Shown here piece after piece: positions 35,201 through 49,200 of a DNA stretch of 64,000 bases; positions within the stretch are counted from its first letter, which is position 1, and each line of letters opens with the position of its first letter. Below the pieces are notes generated by a model, which saw only the letters and a list, made by a program, of their open reading frames with translations, was not told the origin of the DNA and did no database searches. Both the position numbers and the translations under genes were made by a program. Location: positions 44,073,515 through 44,137,514 of the forward strand of contig OU015528.1 of the NCBI GenBank assembly GCA_907165065.1, read 5' to 3'. Source of the DNA: Caprimulgus europaeus. Lineage: Eukaryota > Chordata > Aves > Caprimulgiformes > Caprimulgidae.

Positions 35201-36165
35201 AATAATTCACTCTCCTTTCCAGTGTCAATATCCAAGTACCTTTATCTGTTAGGAAGAAAAAGAAAAAAAGAAGTAGGTAAAAGAGAGAGAGATGCTTTTT
35301 AAAGGAAATCACAAGCTAAAAACCATAACACTTACAGAGACCAGTATAGTTCAAATTTTAACATTAGGCTCCATTTCTGTGACAAGCTAAACAAATCCAT
35401 CACATCTGAGCATCCCCGCACTTGGAGCTCAGGCTCACCTTCTCTCCACAATTACTCTTCCAGTGATTTTAATTGTCAGGACAGTTGGCTTAATCACATC
35501 CACCTTTCCAGCAGCCTGGGAGGAAGGCAGCCTGCTAGCACACTCCCAGTGTGGAGCTATTGCCAGCCTGTATCCCACCTCTGCACTCCTGCTGGCACAC
35601 CTTGAGCCACTTCCACTCATGCCCATGGGTGCCAGGGAGCAGCTTTAAACTCCTTCAGCCCACTCCTAAGCATTCAGCAGCTAACTAGGTGCTCTACTCT
35701 GGGACTAGAAATTTGAAACTGAAAATTTTAGCAAAGTCTGTTTCACAATAACTTTTTATTAGAAGGGCAGAAAAGTTAGGAGGAATGAGGATTCATGCAA
35801 CTGGATTTCCCCAGACACTTCCCTCCTTTGCTGAGAAATTATGCCTAAACAAATTCTGAGGCTTTTTCATGCTTATCTCAGATTTCCAGACATTTGATAG
35901 CTATAACTGATTGTACAGCACTGTCACAGAGCTGGGACTTGGCCCCTACTACTAGATTTGACCATAGTATGGCAAGGTGCAGTCCCACCATCTGCTGATC
36001 GGGATGAGATTTGCTGCTCCGCAGCGTGTGGCTCTCTTGGGCTCTGTCCCACCAGTGTCACTACCTGGGAAAAGTCACATCAGGGGATTCAGACCGCAGG
36101 ATAATTCACTGCACTGTTCTGTACTGCACACTGCTGCATGAGATCAGAACTTCCCAAATGTCTCA

Positions 36166-36195
36166 TCTGTGGCCACCTGCAAAGGTGGCCACAGA
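36166..36195. repeat. Perfect 13-bp inverted repeat with 4-nt loop
   Basis: The arms TCTGTGGCCACCT and AGGTGGCCACAGA are exact reverse complements around GCAA, which as RNA would be a GNRA tetraloop. Each arm contains TGGCCA, a half-palindrome in itself. No flanking element is recognised. Confidence 0.85.
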
Positions 36196-39100
36196 AATCA
36201 GGCAGAAACCAGAAAGTATTGCAAAAATTAACTCAGCACTATAATAGTTTTTGCGAATTGTGAAAGAATATAAGCCCTGTAAACAATGTCCACTATTTTT
36301 TGTAACTCGAAATGCTCAGCTAGCGTAGGCAGCAGATCCTGGAGTTGCAAAGACAAGCTTTCTAAAACCTGATCTGGGATTTTGCCTCAATTTTTTGCCT
36401 GCATAGCATTAAAAGCCTCATAAAAAGGCAAGAAGTAGAGGACCCCACCCAGAGAAATCATGACCAAAGCTGGTGGAGTGCTTGTTGCAGGTGGAATGAT
36501 GGGATAGTTGTGCAAGCTTCACAGAGTGCAATGTGCAAGCTGTCTGATTTCATATGAAAGAACTGGTCCAGTTAGCAAGTTAAGACAGGCTGGTTTATGA
36601 AAAAGACATTGCCATGTTGCTCCAGTGGTGGCTTGAGCTGTGAACAGCAACACTGTTTTTTCTTTTCCTTGAAAGACCACAATATGTCCTTGCTGAAATG
36701 GAAAAATCTGTTGTAGCTTAGTTTTGGTCTCTTTGGGGAGCCTTGAAACAAGACAAAAATGACTACTCTGTCCACACAAGGCAGAGCAAAAACATGCGAC
36801 TGAAAAGTTGGAAGCTGTTCCTCCTGACCTAGGGGAGGATACTCCGAGCTCCTTTTAGCTTTGCGCTGGTTTTCACTTTTCTCAGTAGGGTGTTCACATC
36901 ACAAAGTCCTCCTGTAGGAACCCCATCCAACCATGACCTATTCCAGGTGGCTCCGGGGAGGGGAGAGGAAGTAGTCATCAGTGTCATTGCAGAGGCTGCT
37001 GATGGAAGAACCCGTGACACCAGGTCCAAGAGAGCCTCCCCAGAATTAGGCAGGAGGAATAGCAAGTCTCAGAAGAAAGTCTGTTTTCCTCCTCTCCTCA
37101 CCCACATCATTAAATTTTGGGATAGGCAATGAGATATTACTGCTTAAGTGTGAAGAGCTGCTTAAGAAATGCTGAGTTGAAGAAATGAGATTTGCCTTTG
37201 GTTTCCATTCACAAAGCCTGCAGTTATTCCGATCTCTTATGTAAGGTGGATGGTTTAATCCATTCTTGTGGATTTCCTCCTAATGGTGGTAACATTGCTG
37301 ATCCAAGAAGATTTAAATGGTAAAGGAAGGTGCTGCTATGGAGAGAAAGGAGTGGTCTGTCTCAGGAAAGACTTTCCTATCTGGAGACCTGGAGCTGGAC
37401 TTTACATTTGTTGGTGACCAGTGCTAAGATGAGCGTCAGTGGGATGTGGCTGTGCTTCCTTTCTCAGCAGCAGAGAACTGAGGAACTGAAATTTGTATTG
37501 AAGGGAGCTTTTTCCCAGTGTGCAAGTACAGGTATGCTTGCAACAAATTGCAGCTACCGGATGAATCGCGGATGCTAAAGGTGCTCTGACACTGCATCCA
37601 GAAATCCAGCTTGCAGGTTATTACAGGGTTGTAATTATGTCAGCAGCTACAAAGTGAAGATTAAGTTTTAGCTGTCTTAAATATTAGGGTTATTCAGAAG
37701 CATTCAGGAGTCTAAATAGGTCAAAACTTATTAAACAGGTCAAAACTTGGTAAATGCTCAGGTTATATGCACAGTGTTTATTAGGATGGCATTGGTGCAG
37801 GCAGATATTATCAAGAACTGGGAGATGAGTCTGAATTTCTGTGCTGCATATTCCAGAGAGATTGAGTGAATTCCTGCCATTTCTGCTCCCTCTGGAGTGT
37901 CTTGAAGAAGATCTATGCTGAACACCTTGGAGATTTTCTGCAGGATGGAGCTGGATGGAGATGGCCTGGAAGAGGTTGCTCACTGGTGTTGCAAGTGCTG
38001 GTAGAAATCCAGCAGTGAGCAGGATGTGCTGGAGGCTAGGTTTTGCTGCTGGCAGACCTCTTGATGGCAAAGCCCTTTCACAGACAATTGTAAACCTGAA
38101 AGGCAAGATATTTTAGTTGTCTCTGAAAGAGAGGTCATTTAATGCTTTCATTCTGTCTAGGTCTTATCTGTGCAAATTGGGCTTCCCTCTCCACAGGCAG
38201 AGATAAAATCTAATCAGAAATGGCCTATTGTTGTCTTTGTAATCTTGTTGGAATAAAATTTAGACCCCAATAAATATCATTATATCTTTCACAGGATTAA
38301 AGTACTCAGAGGTAAGAGGAAGACTAAACCAAAGTTGATGACTGGGAGAAAAGAAACATTACAAAGATGGAGCATACCAATGTTCAGCAGCACTGGTTCA
38401 TTTGTCAGAACTGGTGGTTCTCTGATATGAAAATGTCAGATTGAAGGGTTTGTAAATCACTGTTTAAAGGGACTGTTTCTTCCGTGCTGCGATGAACAGA
38501 ACTCTGTAAACACCACCTCGTGTCAGAAGATTAAATATACAGTCACTTCAAGAGCTGTGTCATTTCTATGTATCAGCATCATAACAGCAATAAAGGGAAG
38601 AGATGTAGAAGTACAGGTGGATAGACAAGAAAATGCATCAGAATTACTTGGATTTGTTAAAAACTGACTGAAAAACCAAAAATAGGCAAATGCTAAGACC
38701 AACAGTTGAGGATACTGTAGTGCCTTCCCACTTGAGATGAGGATCCAGCTGCAGGGTCAGTGGAGGTGCTAACATGGCTTCCACCCTCACCAAATTAGCT
38801 TGGTGACTTAAGAAAAAGTTCCAGTTACCTTTAGCCAGCTCACCTGCCAAGAGGCTACACTGCCTCAGGCACTCACACACACAATTATAATGTGTGGAAC
38901 AGGAATAAATTCTTGTTGAAAAGAGCACTTACTGAATTTGACACGTTGGCTGAGGCAATTTTTCTGCTACTGTAAGGAGATGAATTCCTTGCATACTAGG
39001 TTATTATTTCTAATGTTCTGCAGGAGGTGAATTATTCAAGATTCGAAAACGTAAACTACTGAGAAATTTTGCAGGTCTGAGTGCTTGTTCACAGTTATTA

Positions 39101-39216
39101 TGTCCTAATTGTTCTTTGAAATTTACTGTAGGGAGAATTTAACCTACCAAATGCTGTGTCCAATCTAAAATGGCCCATACCGACATTTCCTGTAGCTTGA
39201 AAATCAAATGACATGG

Positions 39217-39271
39217 AGAAAAAAAAAAAAAAAAGAAAAAAAGAAAGAAAAAAAGAAAAAAGGAAACAAAA
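39217..39271. repeat. A-rich low-complexity tract (A, GAAA, GAAAAAA units)
   Basis: A run of 19 or so A is followed by AAAG/AAAAAAG units. No retroelement body was found upstream that would make it a poly(A) tail. Confidence 0.85.
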
Positions 39272-40489
39272 GACCAAGAGGAGAAACAAGGGAGAAGGAG
39301 AAAAACATAGGAAAAATTTGTTTGTGTTGTTAATGAACCTTTGAACTGCTACTTTTGATGACCGCTTTTTGAGGAAGAAGTAAAAATGAGAGAAATGAGA
39401 GAGATTCTCTCATACCGATTTCTAATATGTCTTACTGTCTCACAAACCTATGCCGAGGATTCAGACATCTGTTTTGCAGGACCAGTGTGCTATAAAATAC
39501 AAATGATGATGTCTTTGTGGCAAAAGAGGTTAAGCCAAAGCCTGTTAAAGTCAATAAAAAACTCCTTGTGTTTTCAATGGGCTTTGGATCAGGCACAAAA
39601 TAAGTGATGGGGAACTATGAGGCCTCTGCTCCTTGCCCAGCTCTACCACAGGGTTCCCAAGTGACCACACCAACTAATTTATGTTTTATGCCTCAGTTTC
39701 CCTACTTTTCTGAAGTAGTCTTCTAAAGTGCCTACCCAAAGGCATAATTCAGCTTAATGGCTCCCAAGGTGATTGCAAAATCTTAGAAAGTGCTGTAGGT
39801 CTGCAAGGGATTCCTGGTACCCAGCAAATGTTTTCTTTTATGGCTGGTTAAACACTTAATGTTTAAGATACAAAGGGCTGGTGGACACAAGTGTTAATAA
39901 CAGGTTCCCATAGATTAGGTTTTCTCCTGTGGGTCTACTTTGAACCTCGTTCCTGTGTTTATTTAGCTGTGCATATGTGTGTGCATGGCCCTTCATGTAG
40001 CAAAGGGCCAAAAGGCCTGAGCCCCTCCCTGAGGAAGCTCTGACAGAGGATCTGTGCAAATGTGCTTCCTCTTCCTTTCACTCCCCAACCTTAAGGTCAG
40101 AGGATCTGGAAAATCCTCCTCCACCCTGTGACTTGATCTGACGATTGTAAAAGAACCACGGTTCCCCTTGCCTTCCGCTCCCCACCCTTCCCCCTTGCAG
40201 CCTGGTAACCCTTTAAAGCCTTCTCCAGATTGATGCCTATGGATCTTGGGCTCTGGGGGTGTCAAGTGCCTGTGTTTTTACATGCTGAGCAGCCCTGAGC
40301 ATCCCAGGTGGTGAGCAGTTTCTGTGACCCTCAAGGGCCAAAACAACCCATGAAAATGATGTCTCAAAGGGTGTATAGGGGCATTGCTTCCTGCTCCCAG
40401 ACAGACAAGAGGCAAGCCTGGAAAATGCATCAATTATTAACTCAGTTGAAAAGAGTTAACTGCCTTTTTATTTATTTCCTTTTTTTTGT

Positions 40490-41650
40490 TTGTTTGTAAT
40501 CTTAGATATTTGGATTCAGGTCAGCCAAGTCAGGAATTCCTGCCTTTGGCTTCCAGCTCCGACGTGGTGTGAGGGGCCCCCATGGAGGCTGGTGGCACCG
40601 TGTCCGGTGCTGGTGGCTGACCCAGATGGGAGCACTGGAGCTACAAGAATGCCATTTCAGGTGTCCCATTCTGGGTGGATCTCTCCCATCGGGGATCTTT
40701 CCCACAGTTGCTGTCACTTCCCTTAAGCTGCTTTGGGAACTCTTATAAAAGCCTCAGGGACCCCTGGGTGGAAACTGCAGGAAAAAGAGCATCTCCATGG
40801 CCCACCCTACCTTTGGGCAAATCATGAATCTGGCTTTTTTGGCATGGAGATTTCTTAGGCAAAACCCCAAAAAAATAATGGCACTTGGAGATATTTTTAT
40901 TTGCCCTCTGGCTCCTGAGCCTTTCAGTCACACTGGGCCTCTATCAGAGCGAGAAAGCAACTTTTTATTTTCAGCGGAAGGTGCAATTTCCACAAAGAAG
41001 AGCTGAGGCACTGTGACAAACACACCAGCTGCAGGCAGGCAGGAAACCCAGGAGCACGAGCCGCGCGCTGGCCGTGGCCCAGAGGCCCGCACAGTGCTTC
41101 ATGGTGGAGACTGTCTCACCCAAATGGCGGCTGTGGGCTTGCTGAGGAGAGCAAAGCTGACTCATGGCCCAGCATGCCCCTTCCCGCCACCCAAAGCTGA
41201 GTGCTTTCAGGCATCATAGGTCTTTCAGATGGTGAATACCCCTGCACTTGGCCTTGGCTGCCATTTTTAACATAGCTCCAGTAAAACAGTGTGCCCAGCT
41301 TCCTGGCAGAGAGGAGACAACAGCCCCGCTCCCACTGCAGCCCACAGGGCCTCGCCTCCTTGCCTTCATCCTCTGGAGGAGCGGGCTCATGTCCCTCCCC
41401 ACAGCTGCATGTCCGCAGGAAAAGACCTTGTGGTGGGTGACATGATCACCGTCTGGCTGGCCAGGGTGGCTCTTCCTTCATGCGTGCCCTTGCAGGAGCC
41501 GGGGGCACAGGAAGGGACATCAGGGCCGCGATGCTGCCAGGCATGGCTTGGCATGTCTCTGATGCCAGCCTTTGCAGCTCCCTGGCTCATTTCAGCCAGT
41601 GAAGGACCATTTCCCTCTGGGACGGGAAAGGTGGCAGCATTCCACCTGCT
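40490..41650. other. GC-rich intergenic patch with promoter-like motifs
   Basis: This is the only extended GC-rich patch in the middle of the window apart from the transposon. It contains TTATAAAAG near 40,743, AAATGGCGGC (YY1-like) near 41,120 and TGACTCA (AP-1) near 41,158. No open frame with homology was found. It is a candidate regulatory element only. Confidence 0.3.
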
Positions 41651-44600
41651 GCTCCTATTTGTGGGTGGTAAGTTGACCCAGCACGTTCCAGAGACACTAA
41701 ATGCACTCCCAAACTCTAAAAGTCCACATGCAAACCTGATTATTTTTTGTTAATTTACACACTTGTTAAGGAACTGCCTAGGGCTATCAGCATTTGTTGC
41801 TTTTGCACATAGTCTGACGTTTCTGGTGTTGCGTGTAGACTTTACCTCCTTAAAAGGAGCAGAAGGTACTCCCCAAAGAGCAAATTCAATGTGTGCCTCC
41901 GTTTCTCCCCTCAGCATAGACTGAGCAAGCATTTTAGGTTCTATCAGTGTTTGTGGTCTGCAATTAAAAAGGCTAAGACAGATACACGTTAGCCTAGTTC
42001 TTCCGTAGAGTGATTTACTATGGACACCCAAGCCAGGGACTGCACACTGCAGCAGTATGTCTGACCCACAGAATAAGTACTTTCTAATATTAGCATTGAC
42101 CCAGGTGAATTACACGGAGATGTCTGTGTAATTATGCCTCTTTGAAAGGTCTCTCAGTAAACATGCATGTGTATAAAGGGTCTCTCAGTTAAAGAAGACA
42201 AAGTGTTTTGGGTCTTATTCCACTCTATTTACACTACAGCACTATTACCCTCTTGTGGAGGTGAAACTATACTGGGCTTCAGCCCGGGGAAAACCACAAG
42301 GTGTTTGTGTCCTACAACAAACATTTCTGGGTGCCTACACCAGCATTTGTAGAGGTAATCACGACATGAGTTACCATGGGACCACAAACCTGGCTATAAA
42401 TATATGCACAAATTTCATGTTTCCTGAAGCAGGAACTGCTATTTATTATGTACAGCACCTGACACAATGAAGTCTTGACCTGGTTAGGGTTCCTGTGCTG
42501 TCCTGCAGTGAAATGGTAAATAAAATAGCAGTAATGATGTTTTCTTCTTTCCTTTTGCACAGTGTTATTGCTGGGGTGTTTTTGTTTAGTGAGTCTAATT
42601 AGCAAACTTGCAGAATTGCAACCAAATGAAAAGGATTTGGAAGAAGGCATGGTTTTGCCATTTGTGAATCTTGACTACTTTAAAACAGGGCATGGTTTCT
42701 TGAAATATAGTTTCTTGAAATTCTATAAGAAACAACAAAAAAATTCTACAGTAGTAATGAATTCTGTGAGGTGCAAAAGGTCATATAAAAGCAGCAGGAG
42801 GACAGGATGCTGGGATAAAACACTGAACAGATTTATTTCCTAAATTAACATTTTTTGTCCTTTTTTTTTTTTTTTAACTCTCCCTGGGACTTTGTGGAAT
42901 AACAGCATCTTGTGCTAGACAAAGGAAATGAAAGAGCATTAAGTGCAGGTATGTTGTAAACATGGTAGGCAAAATACTGGGACATTTCTAATGAAAACCA
43001 ACACAATAACCCAACAAGGAATGCAGATTTAAGTGGAAACATGCAATCCAGCTTATCACCAACTTTACATTTTATTTATTGTCAAATGTATTGGGAAGAT
43101 ACTAAGTGGACAAGTATATGTAAAAGCTGTCAAATGTGATCAGCAAGAATGAAGTCATTGAATTTATGAGAAACCCATGCAAGTATGAAGTAGGGTTATT
43201 ATACCTGGCTATATATTTCCTCATTCTGAAGAGACTGGACCAAATTCTTCTCTACCACAATTTTATCACAGTCTTCAGACATTTATTAAACTCATATTTG
43301 TCTGGTATAAGTGCCTGAAAACATAAGCTCCAACAGCACTTCAATCCAAGAGAGGTATGAAAGTTTGGTTTAATAAATATAAGGGTCACAAATTCAAATG
43401 TCTGAGATGTTTGGAAGAAGTTTCAATTAAAGACAAGTTTATCTCACTGCAGCAGCTAATGATTTGCTTGTACAAGGTGTCTGACTCAGCAAGAAAAATC
43501 TATGGCAAGGCATAAAATGTCATGACAGACTTTGAAAACATTGCTAGGTTTACAAGAAATGCCTATAGACACTTGTCACTTTCCTTTTCTAGCTAGGCTC
43601 TTCTGCTTTCTCTGAGGTCTCAGGAAGACCCTGCACTCAGCTGTCCCAGACCTGGAGGACCTCTGGGACACGCTGGCAGTGAGACTTCCTTCCCAGGTCC
43701 TCATCTGCTTGGGGAAAAGATGGTGGCAGGAGTGACTTATCTCACCACCCAGCCGTACCTTCTGGCCAGTGCAAGAAGGGGTCAGTGCCATTCCTTGCCT
43801 TTCCCTGTCCTTCCTCATGCCAAGGAGATGTATAAAGCACAGTCCTGACATCTCTTCCCATTCTTCCATTTTGGCCTCCTCCTCCATGTGACTGTTTCTA
43901 ATTTCTTGCCTTGCTGTCACACTTGCTGGGCACACCCATTCATCCTCAGGTTCCTGTGGGGTAAAAGGAGGAATAAGTTACCTGTTTTCTACGTCGGGCA
44001 AGAGTTTCAGAGCCCTTTCCTGCCCTGAGTTCCCCGGATCCTGCAGGGCTCTCCAAGGATAAGCTCTTGCAGATGGGGAGTAATCAGAGAAGGCTCCCAT
44101 AGCAACAGCACTGCTTCCTTCTGTCTCTCTGCATGCATCCTCTGGATTTCCATCTGCAGAATGGAAAAATATAAGCTTTGCACCATTTTCCCTTCCAACA
44201 GGCACTGGACAGATTACCAAGAGGACTAGGAAGGTGTAAAAAGGATAAATATAAATATTAAGGAAAAAGAGGAAAAGCTGCAAGATAGAGACTTATATAA
44301 GTAAAAGAAAGAAAATGATGAAATGAGAAAGTAAAGAGGAAGATGCAGAAAAGAAATCATGATCCCAGGTATCAGTGTAACTGAGGCTTCCACTTCCACG
44401 TTGATGTGCACTTCCTAGATTGATATAATTGTTCAGGAGCATTTTGTGCTCAGAAACACTAATTTCACACTGAACCTGTTGAAAGGATCACAGAAACCCA
44501 GGCTTTTATGAAATGTGCTAAAATAACTTTAGCCAAGTTACTATTCCACAGGACAGGGAGAAAAAGTCAATACAGCATGGTGGACTACAACATGCTTCCA

Positions 44601-46164
44601 CATTCTGCTTGGGATTGCTCTCCAAATACCTCCTACTAGGATAATTGAAAACTTTGAAGATCCATGACCAGTGCATACAAATTGTATCCTTCTTTGCTTT
44701 TTCTTTATCATCTTCCTCCCAACCTTCCTCTTAGCTCTTTGGGTCAAAAGGGCATAACTTCCTGTCTGCCTCCTAAAACCATAGTCTTTTATATTTTGAA
44801 ACAAGAATGAACTCAATATTAATTTTATTTTGCAGATAGCTGAACATGAAAACATTTGAAATAAATAAGAGCAGAATTTGAGTGCTTTTATAGAAAAAAA
44901 AAAAGCAAGAAAAGCGATTCCCTCAGAATACTTGCAAAAAAGAAACAGATGTGAAAAAAAAATCTAAATGTGAACATAAAATAAAATCCAGACTTGTGAA
45001 ACCTATTTTTTGGCGAAGAAAGCCAGATTTATTGATATATCTTCAAAATATGGAAACAACATATTTGAAAAAGTGAAAAATAAGGTGAAAATACAGCATC
45101 ATAGGCCTGGAAAAATCAATGAAAAGAACAAAGTGAGTGAGGATTTTCAGAAGCCAAATAAATGCTGACATGACTTGAAGAGAGTAAATAAAAAAATCCT
45201 AGCTAGAAAAAGGAAGTCTCTGCATCATAGCTTAAAAAAAAAAATTGGAGAGACAACACTTCTAAAGATTATCTGTTATCTTCATCAAGGATTTCCTTGC
45301 TAAATTCTGACCCTAATGAGGTTGTAGTATAATATTTCTGCAGCTGATCATCATGTTACTGAAAAGGATGTTTGTTTATTTTTTACAACTTTGAGACTAA
45401 GGCTACTTTGAAGTTTCCAGATACTAATATCACATACACTCCACTGCAGTGTGTGGGTTGTTTCCAGGCTGAAAGGTTGAGAAAAATGTACAACTGATCT
45501 GTGAAGCATAGGATTCATCCCAATTAGATTTATAAGTTAATCAATTTAACATACATAACATAAACTGTTTTTTTCTCATTATTTTGAGGAAGAACATAAT
45601 AAAAGCCAAACTTGAAAACCCACACAGAAAAAATGTGGGGTTAAAGGCTTCATCCTTATCTGTTGAACACTTAGTACACACAGCTACAATCCTTATTCCC
45701 ACTAGCAAATTAATCCTCATTCTCAGTGAACTTTGATGTTGAAAATACAGGCTCACTCAACAAATCCCAAGTATGTATCTGACTAAAACCAGGGTTTTGG
45801 TTCTTACCTGATTTTCTTCTTCACAATTTTAAGACATGTAAGATGTTACACACACAGGTACAGATTCTAATTCTTTGATGCATTTGGCTTACAATATCCA
45901 ATATATCAACTGCCAAAATATTGGAAAGAAAATTTCTGCAACCCCTAATATTTGACCCAGTAGTGTACTGTATTCTCATATACTAGTACAATCAGTACAG
46001 AGCAACCCCATACATAAGAATTTATTTTAGTGCTCACACAGAATTTCTGTTGGCTGTATAAGCCCACAAACAGCAACATTTGAGAGTATAACTCCTGATT
46101 TAGGATATTAGTATATATAGTGTAAGCTGTCAGATATAGCTGAACACAGTTTAAATCCTTTCTA

Positions 46165-46224
46165 TCTTCTCTTCTCTTCTCTTCTCTTCTCTTCTCTTCT
46201 CTTCTCTTCTCTTCTCTTCTCTCT
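46165..46224. repeat. (CTTCT)n pentanucleotide microsatellite
   Basis: About eleven near-perfect CTTCT units form a pure polypyrimidine run on the plus strand. Its length is likely polymorphic. Confidence 0.95.
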
Positions 46225-49200
46225 TTCTTCTTCTATAGAATGTGCTGTTTGCTTCACAACTTTTCAGAGTAGACCTTTGTCAGGCTACATACAAAGAAAA
46301 CAGATATACTTCATGGTTTTTTGTGTCCTTTCCGTCTTTGATATTTTCTCCTCTATACTCTATGGAAGAGTCAGACAGATGACTCAGTGTAAATCTTGCA
46401 AGAAGTCACTCAACTAGCATATACCTGTTACAGAGTGCCAGGGTGATTTATATCTTACCAGCAGAGATTGCCCTCCTCTTTTCTAAGCAATTTAATTGAA
46501 AAGGTGCCAGATCCAAGAAGGGTGACAATACAGAAATTTGTAAATCACTGCAAAGTAATATTCCCTCAAAGTTACAAAATATTCTCACAGTTCAGAAAAG
46601 ACCTTGTGGGTCTCCAAAAAAAGCTATGTGGGTTCTCCATTCCTGAAGCAAAGGACCATTATCGATAACAGATCATCACTTCTTGGCACCCTCGTCACGA
46701 GGCCCAGATCATCTCAGCTGCCTGCTTCACCCCACTCAACAGTTATGCAAAACTTTGAAGAGAGGTGATGAAACAAGCATGCATCTTGGCAAAAAGGCAC
46801 AGACTGTATTCTGGTAGAGGCCTATGGAAATTAAGCAGTTTTGTAAGCAGAATGAGTCAATAAAAAGGACTGAAATACTACAATTCCAGATCTTCTTTGT
46901 GCCTTGAGGTCTCTAAACTGGCAAACCTACCTTAAAAGAAGCTGGCAAAGCTGCACTGAGACAAGACAGAGGTGATTCTTGCTGAAGGAAAGACAGGCAT
47001 CATAGAAGTTGCTGTTTCCTCTACTATACCACACATCCTCAAGGGCATCTGTTTCTAGGTGATTAAATTAATCTTTAGCCTGTGACTCATTTTTATTTCT
47101 TCACATAAACTCCCTTGACAGCTGTTCTGCTCAACTGAAGAAAGTATCAGTCCCCAAAGGAAGGATTTTGCATGTGGGAGAGAAATGGAAGTGGAGACTG
47201 TGGAACCTGCAGGGGCAGATGCAGCCCTGTCCTAAATATGACTTATGGCCATGATTTAGTGATGCAGCCCTTGAGTGCATGGAGGTCTTGCAGACCATGC
47301 GAATTGGGGAAGTGAGGGGAAGAGGAAGGAAACCCTTTCAGCATCATGGTAAATGCCCAGCTTGGTTACCTCCCACAGGAGACGCAAGTCATGATTCTGG
47401 CTTCAGTGTTTTCAGAATTACACAGGGCACTCATCTTTCTGATGTCTCTTTACCTCAATAAAATCCTCATAGAAACATGCACATAGATCTTTCTTCAAAA
47501 TGTAATCAAATTATGGAACAGTTTTTCTGGGGTGAAGAAATAAATGTTTGGAGCTGCTTGTAATGATGTTTAAATAAACAAACCAACTTGAAAATGCAGA
47601 TTCTGAAATAATTGCTAAACTTTCAAGAGGCTGTTCTTTACCTTCAGTAAAAAGTCTTTCACTAGAGCATCACCTGCCCACTTCCATGGATCTCAGATTC
47701 CCCTTGTGACACCACTGAGCAATAACTTAGTGATAAAAACGTGCTAACATAAGCATCACATGAAACCAACCACCTGTGTGTCTCATAACTCCACTTTTAC
47801 TAATGCTTGTTTGGGTACATAAAGGTTTCCACTTGTCACAGAGGAAGCGGTGAGTTTACAGCTTTATGCATACAGGTAATTGGGGAAACTAGTTCAGAAA
47901 GCCACTGGTTCAAAACTGTCTGTCCCTGCAACAAGAGAACCCTCTGGAGACTGAAACAAGCTACTTGTTTATATTTTTTTTCTTTATACAATTCAGTTGA
48001 GACTGTCTTATCTAATATAGCTGATCAGAAGTGGAACTGATAAATTAGGGGAAAATACACATTTATTTTGTTTTCATTGAGTTTTCACCTTGCTTTTAGT
48101 AAATGTTGTTCTTGTTAAGATCACCAGCACATGTGTAACTTTACACTGATGCCCTCAAGGAAAGAAGACTCCTGCAACCTTGGGGGGAAGGTATTGAAGA
48201 GTTTGCACTGCTTTTGAGGTTAATCCAGAGAGTAGAACAGAGTTATCTACACCTCCTGAAATGTGGTTTCATGAGGTTCTGATAGGCAAATCAATATTAC
48301 TGAGAGAGCCAGAAAGACCAAAGAAGAAATATATAAAGAAGGAGAAGCAGGTCGAAGACTCTTAAGTAATCTGTGTTTAACTGGTGAAACACTGGACCTC
48401 AAGACAGTCCAGTCTTTCCCAGCAGCCTCTTGTGCATGTTGGACAAGAAGAATTTATATCTGTGTGAAGCTGTGCAAAAAACCACATTGTTCCAGAAAAG
48501 AAGAGCTAATGAAGTCTGGCTTCATATGGCTTTAAATATTTTGACTGGGTTTTTTGGTGCCTAGTAAGTGCTAATTCCAGGTGACTCTAATCACATAATT
48601 AAGGCATTTATAGCGTATCGCCATGTGGACATACCAGTGTGGGTGACTTGGTGAGTTCAGTTACACTTCCTCCTGATGTAGCATTAACAGGGTCTTTTTT
48701 CCAAGAGCTAATTTTCACAGAATTTTCATGGAACTTAAAGTAATATTCATTGGACTTTTGAGACCATTTCTGTCAATTTGGCTGAAATGGGAAAGTTTGG
48801 TTACCCGTTATCAGGGAGAACTGGCAGACCCCATGCAAATGCATTGAAATATGCAAATCTACAGTCACACAGACATAGGCTCTTTCACCTACACTCGCAT
48901 GGTGTGTGATCACAAAAGACTGATTTCTTTAGAAAAAGGGCTAAAGTTATTTCTGTCTCTCTGGGAATTAGGAAGACAATATTTATTTCTGAAACACCAA
49001 CAAGAGCCTGAAATTGTTCATCACTAGGCCAGTGAAAATTCAGAGTAACACCAATTATTTCAGTAGAGTTCTGATAATTTAGACATGAGGGAGCCTGAGC
49101 AGAACAGGAATTGGAGTCAAATTTATTAACCACAAAAGCAGAATGCTATAACACAAGCATAAATGTTTGCCACATGCAAAAGCATAGTTCCCACTGCTAA

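Larger units (their letters stand above)
26506..46164. other. Intergenic stretch, no gene recognised
   Basis: AT-leaning DNA with scattered short frames and no recognisable protein family, spliced gene or retroelement. Listed separately are an A-rich tract near 39.2 kb and a perfect hairpin near 36.18 kb. A moderately GC-rich patch spans 40.5-41.6 kb. Short C or T homopolymers occur, for example C10 near 27,781. Confidence 0.6.

Noticed and set aside
37690..38106. 138-codon minus-strand frame
   Set aside because: No family resemblance or flanking gene structure, and the length is within chance for this many frames over 64 kb.
39217..39271. Poly(A) tail of a processed pseudogene
   Set aside because: No coding similarity lies upstream on either strand and no target duplication is evident. 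Treated as low-complexity sequence.
43576..43935. 119-codon minus-strand charged frame
   Set aside because: No recognised motif. Repetitive Glu/Lys/Arg composition alone does not support a gene.
46165..46224. Possible CRISPR-like or satellite array
   Set aside because: It is a simple CTTCT microsatellite with no spacers. No CRISPR would be expected in this eukaryotic DNA.
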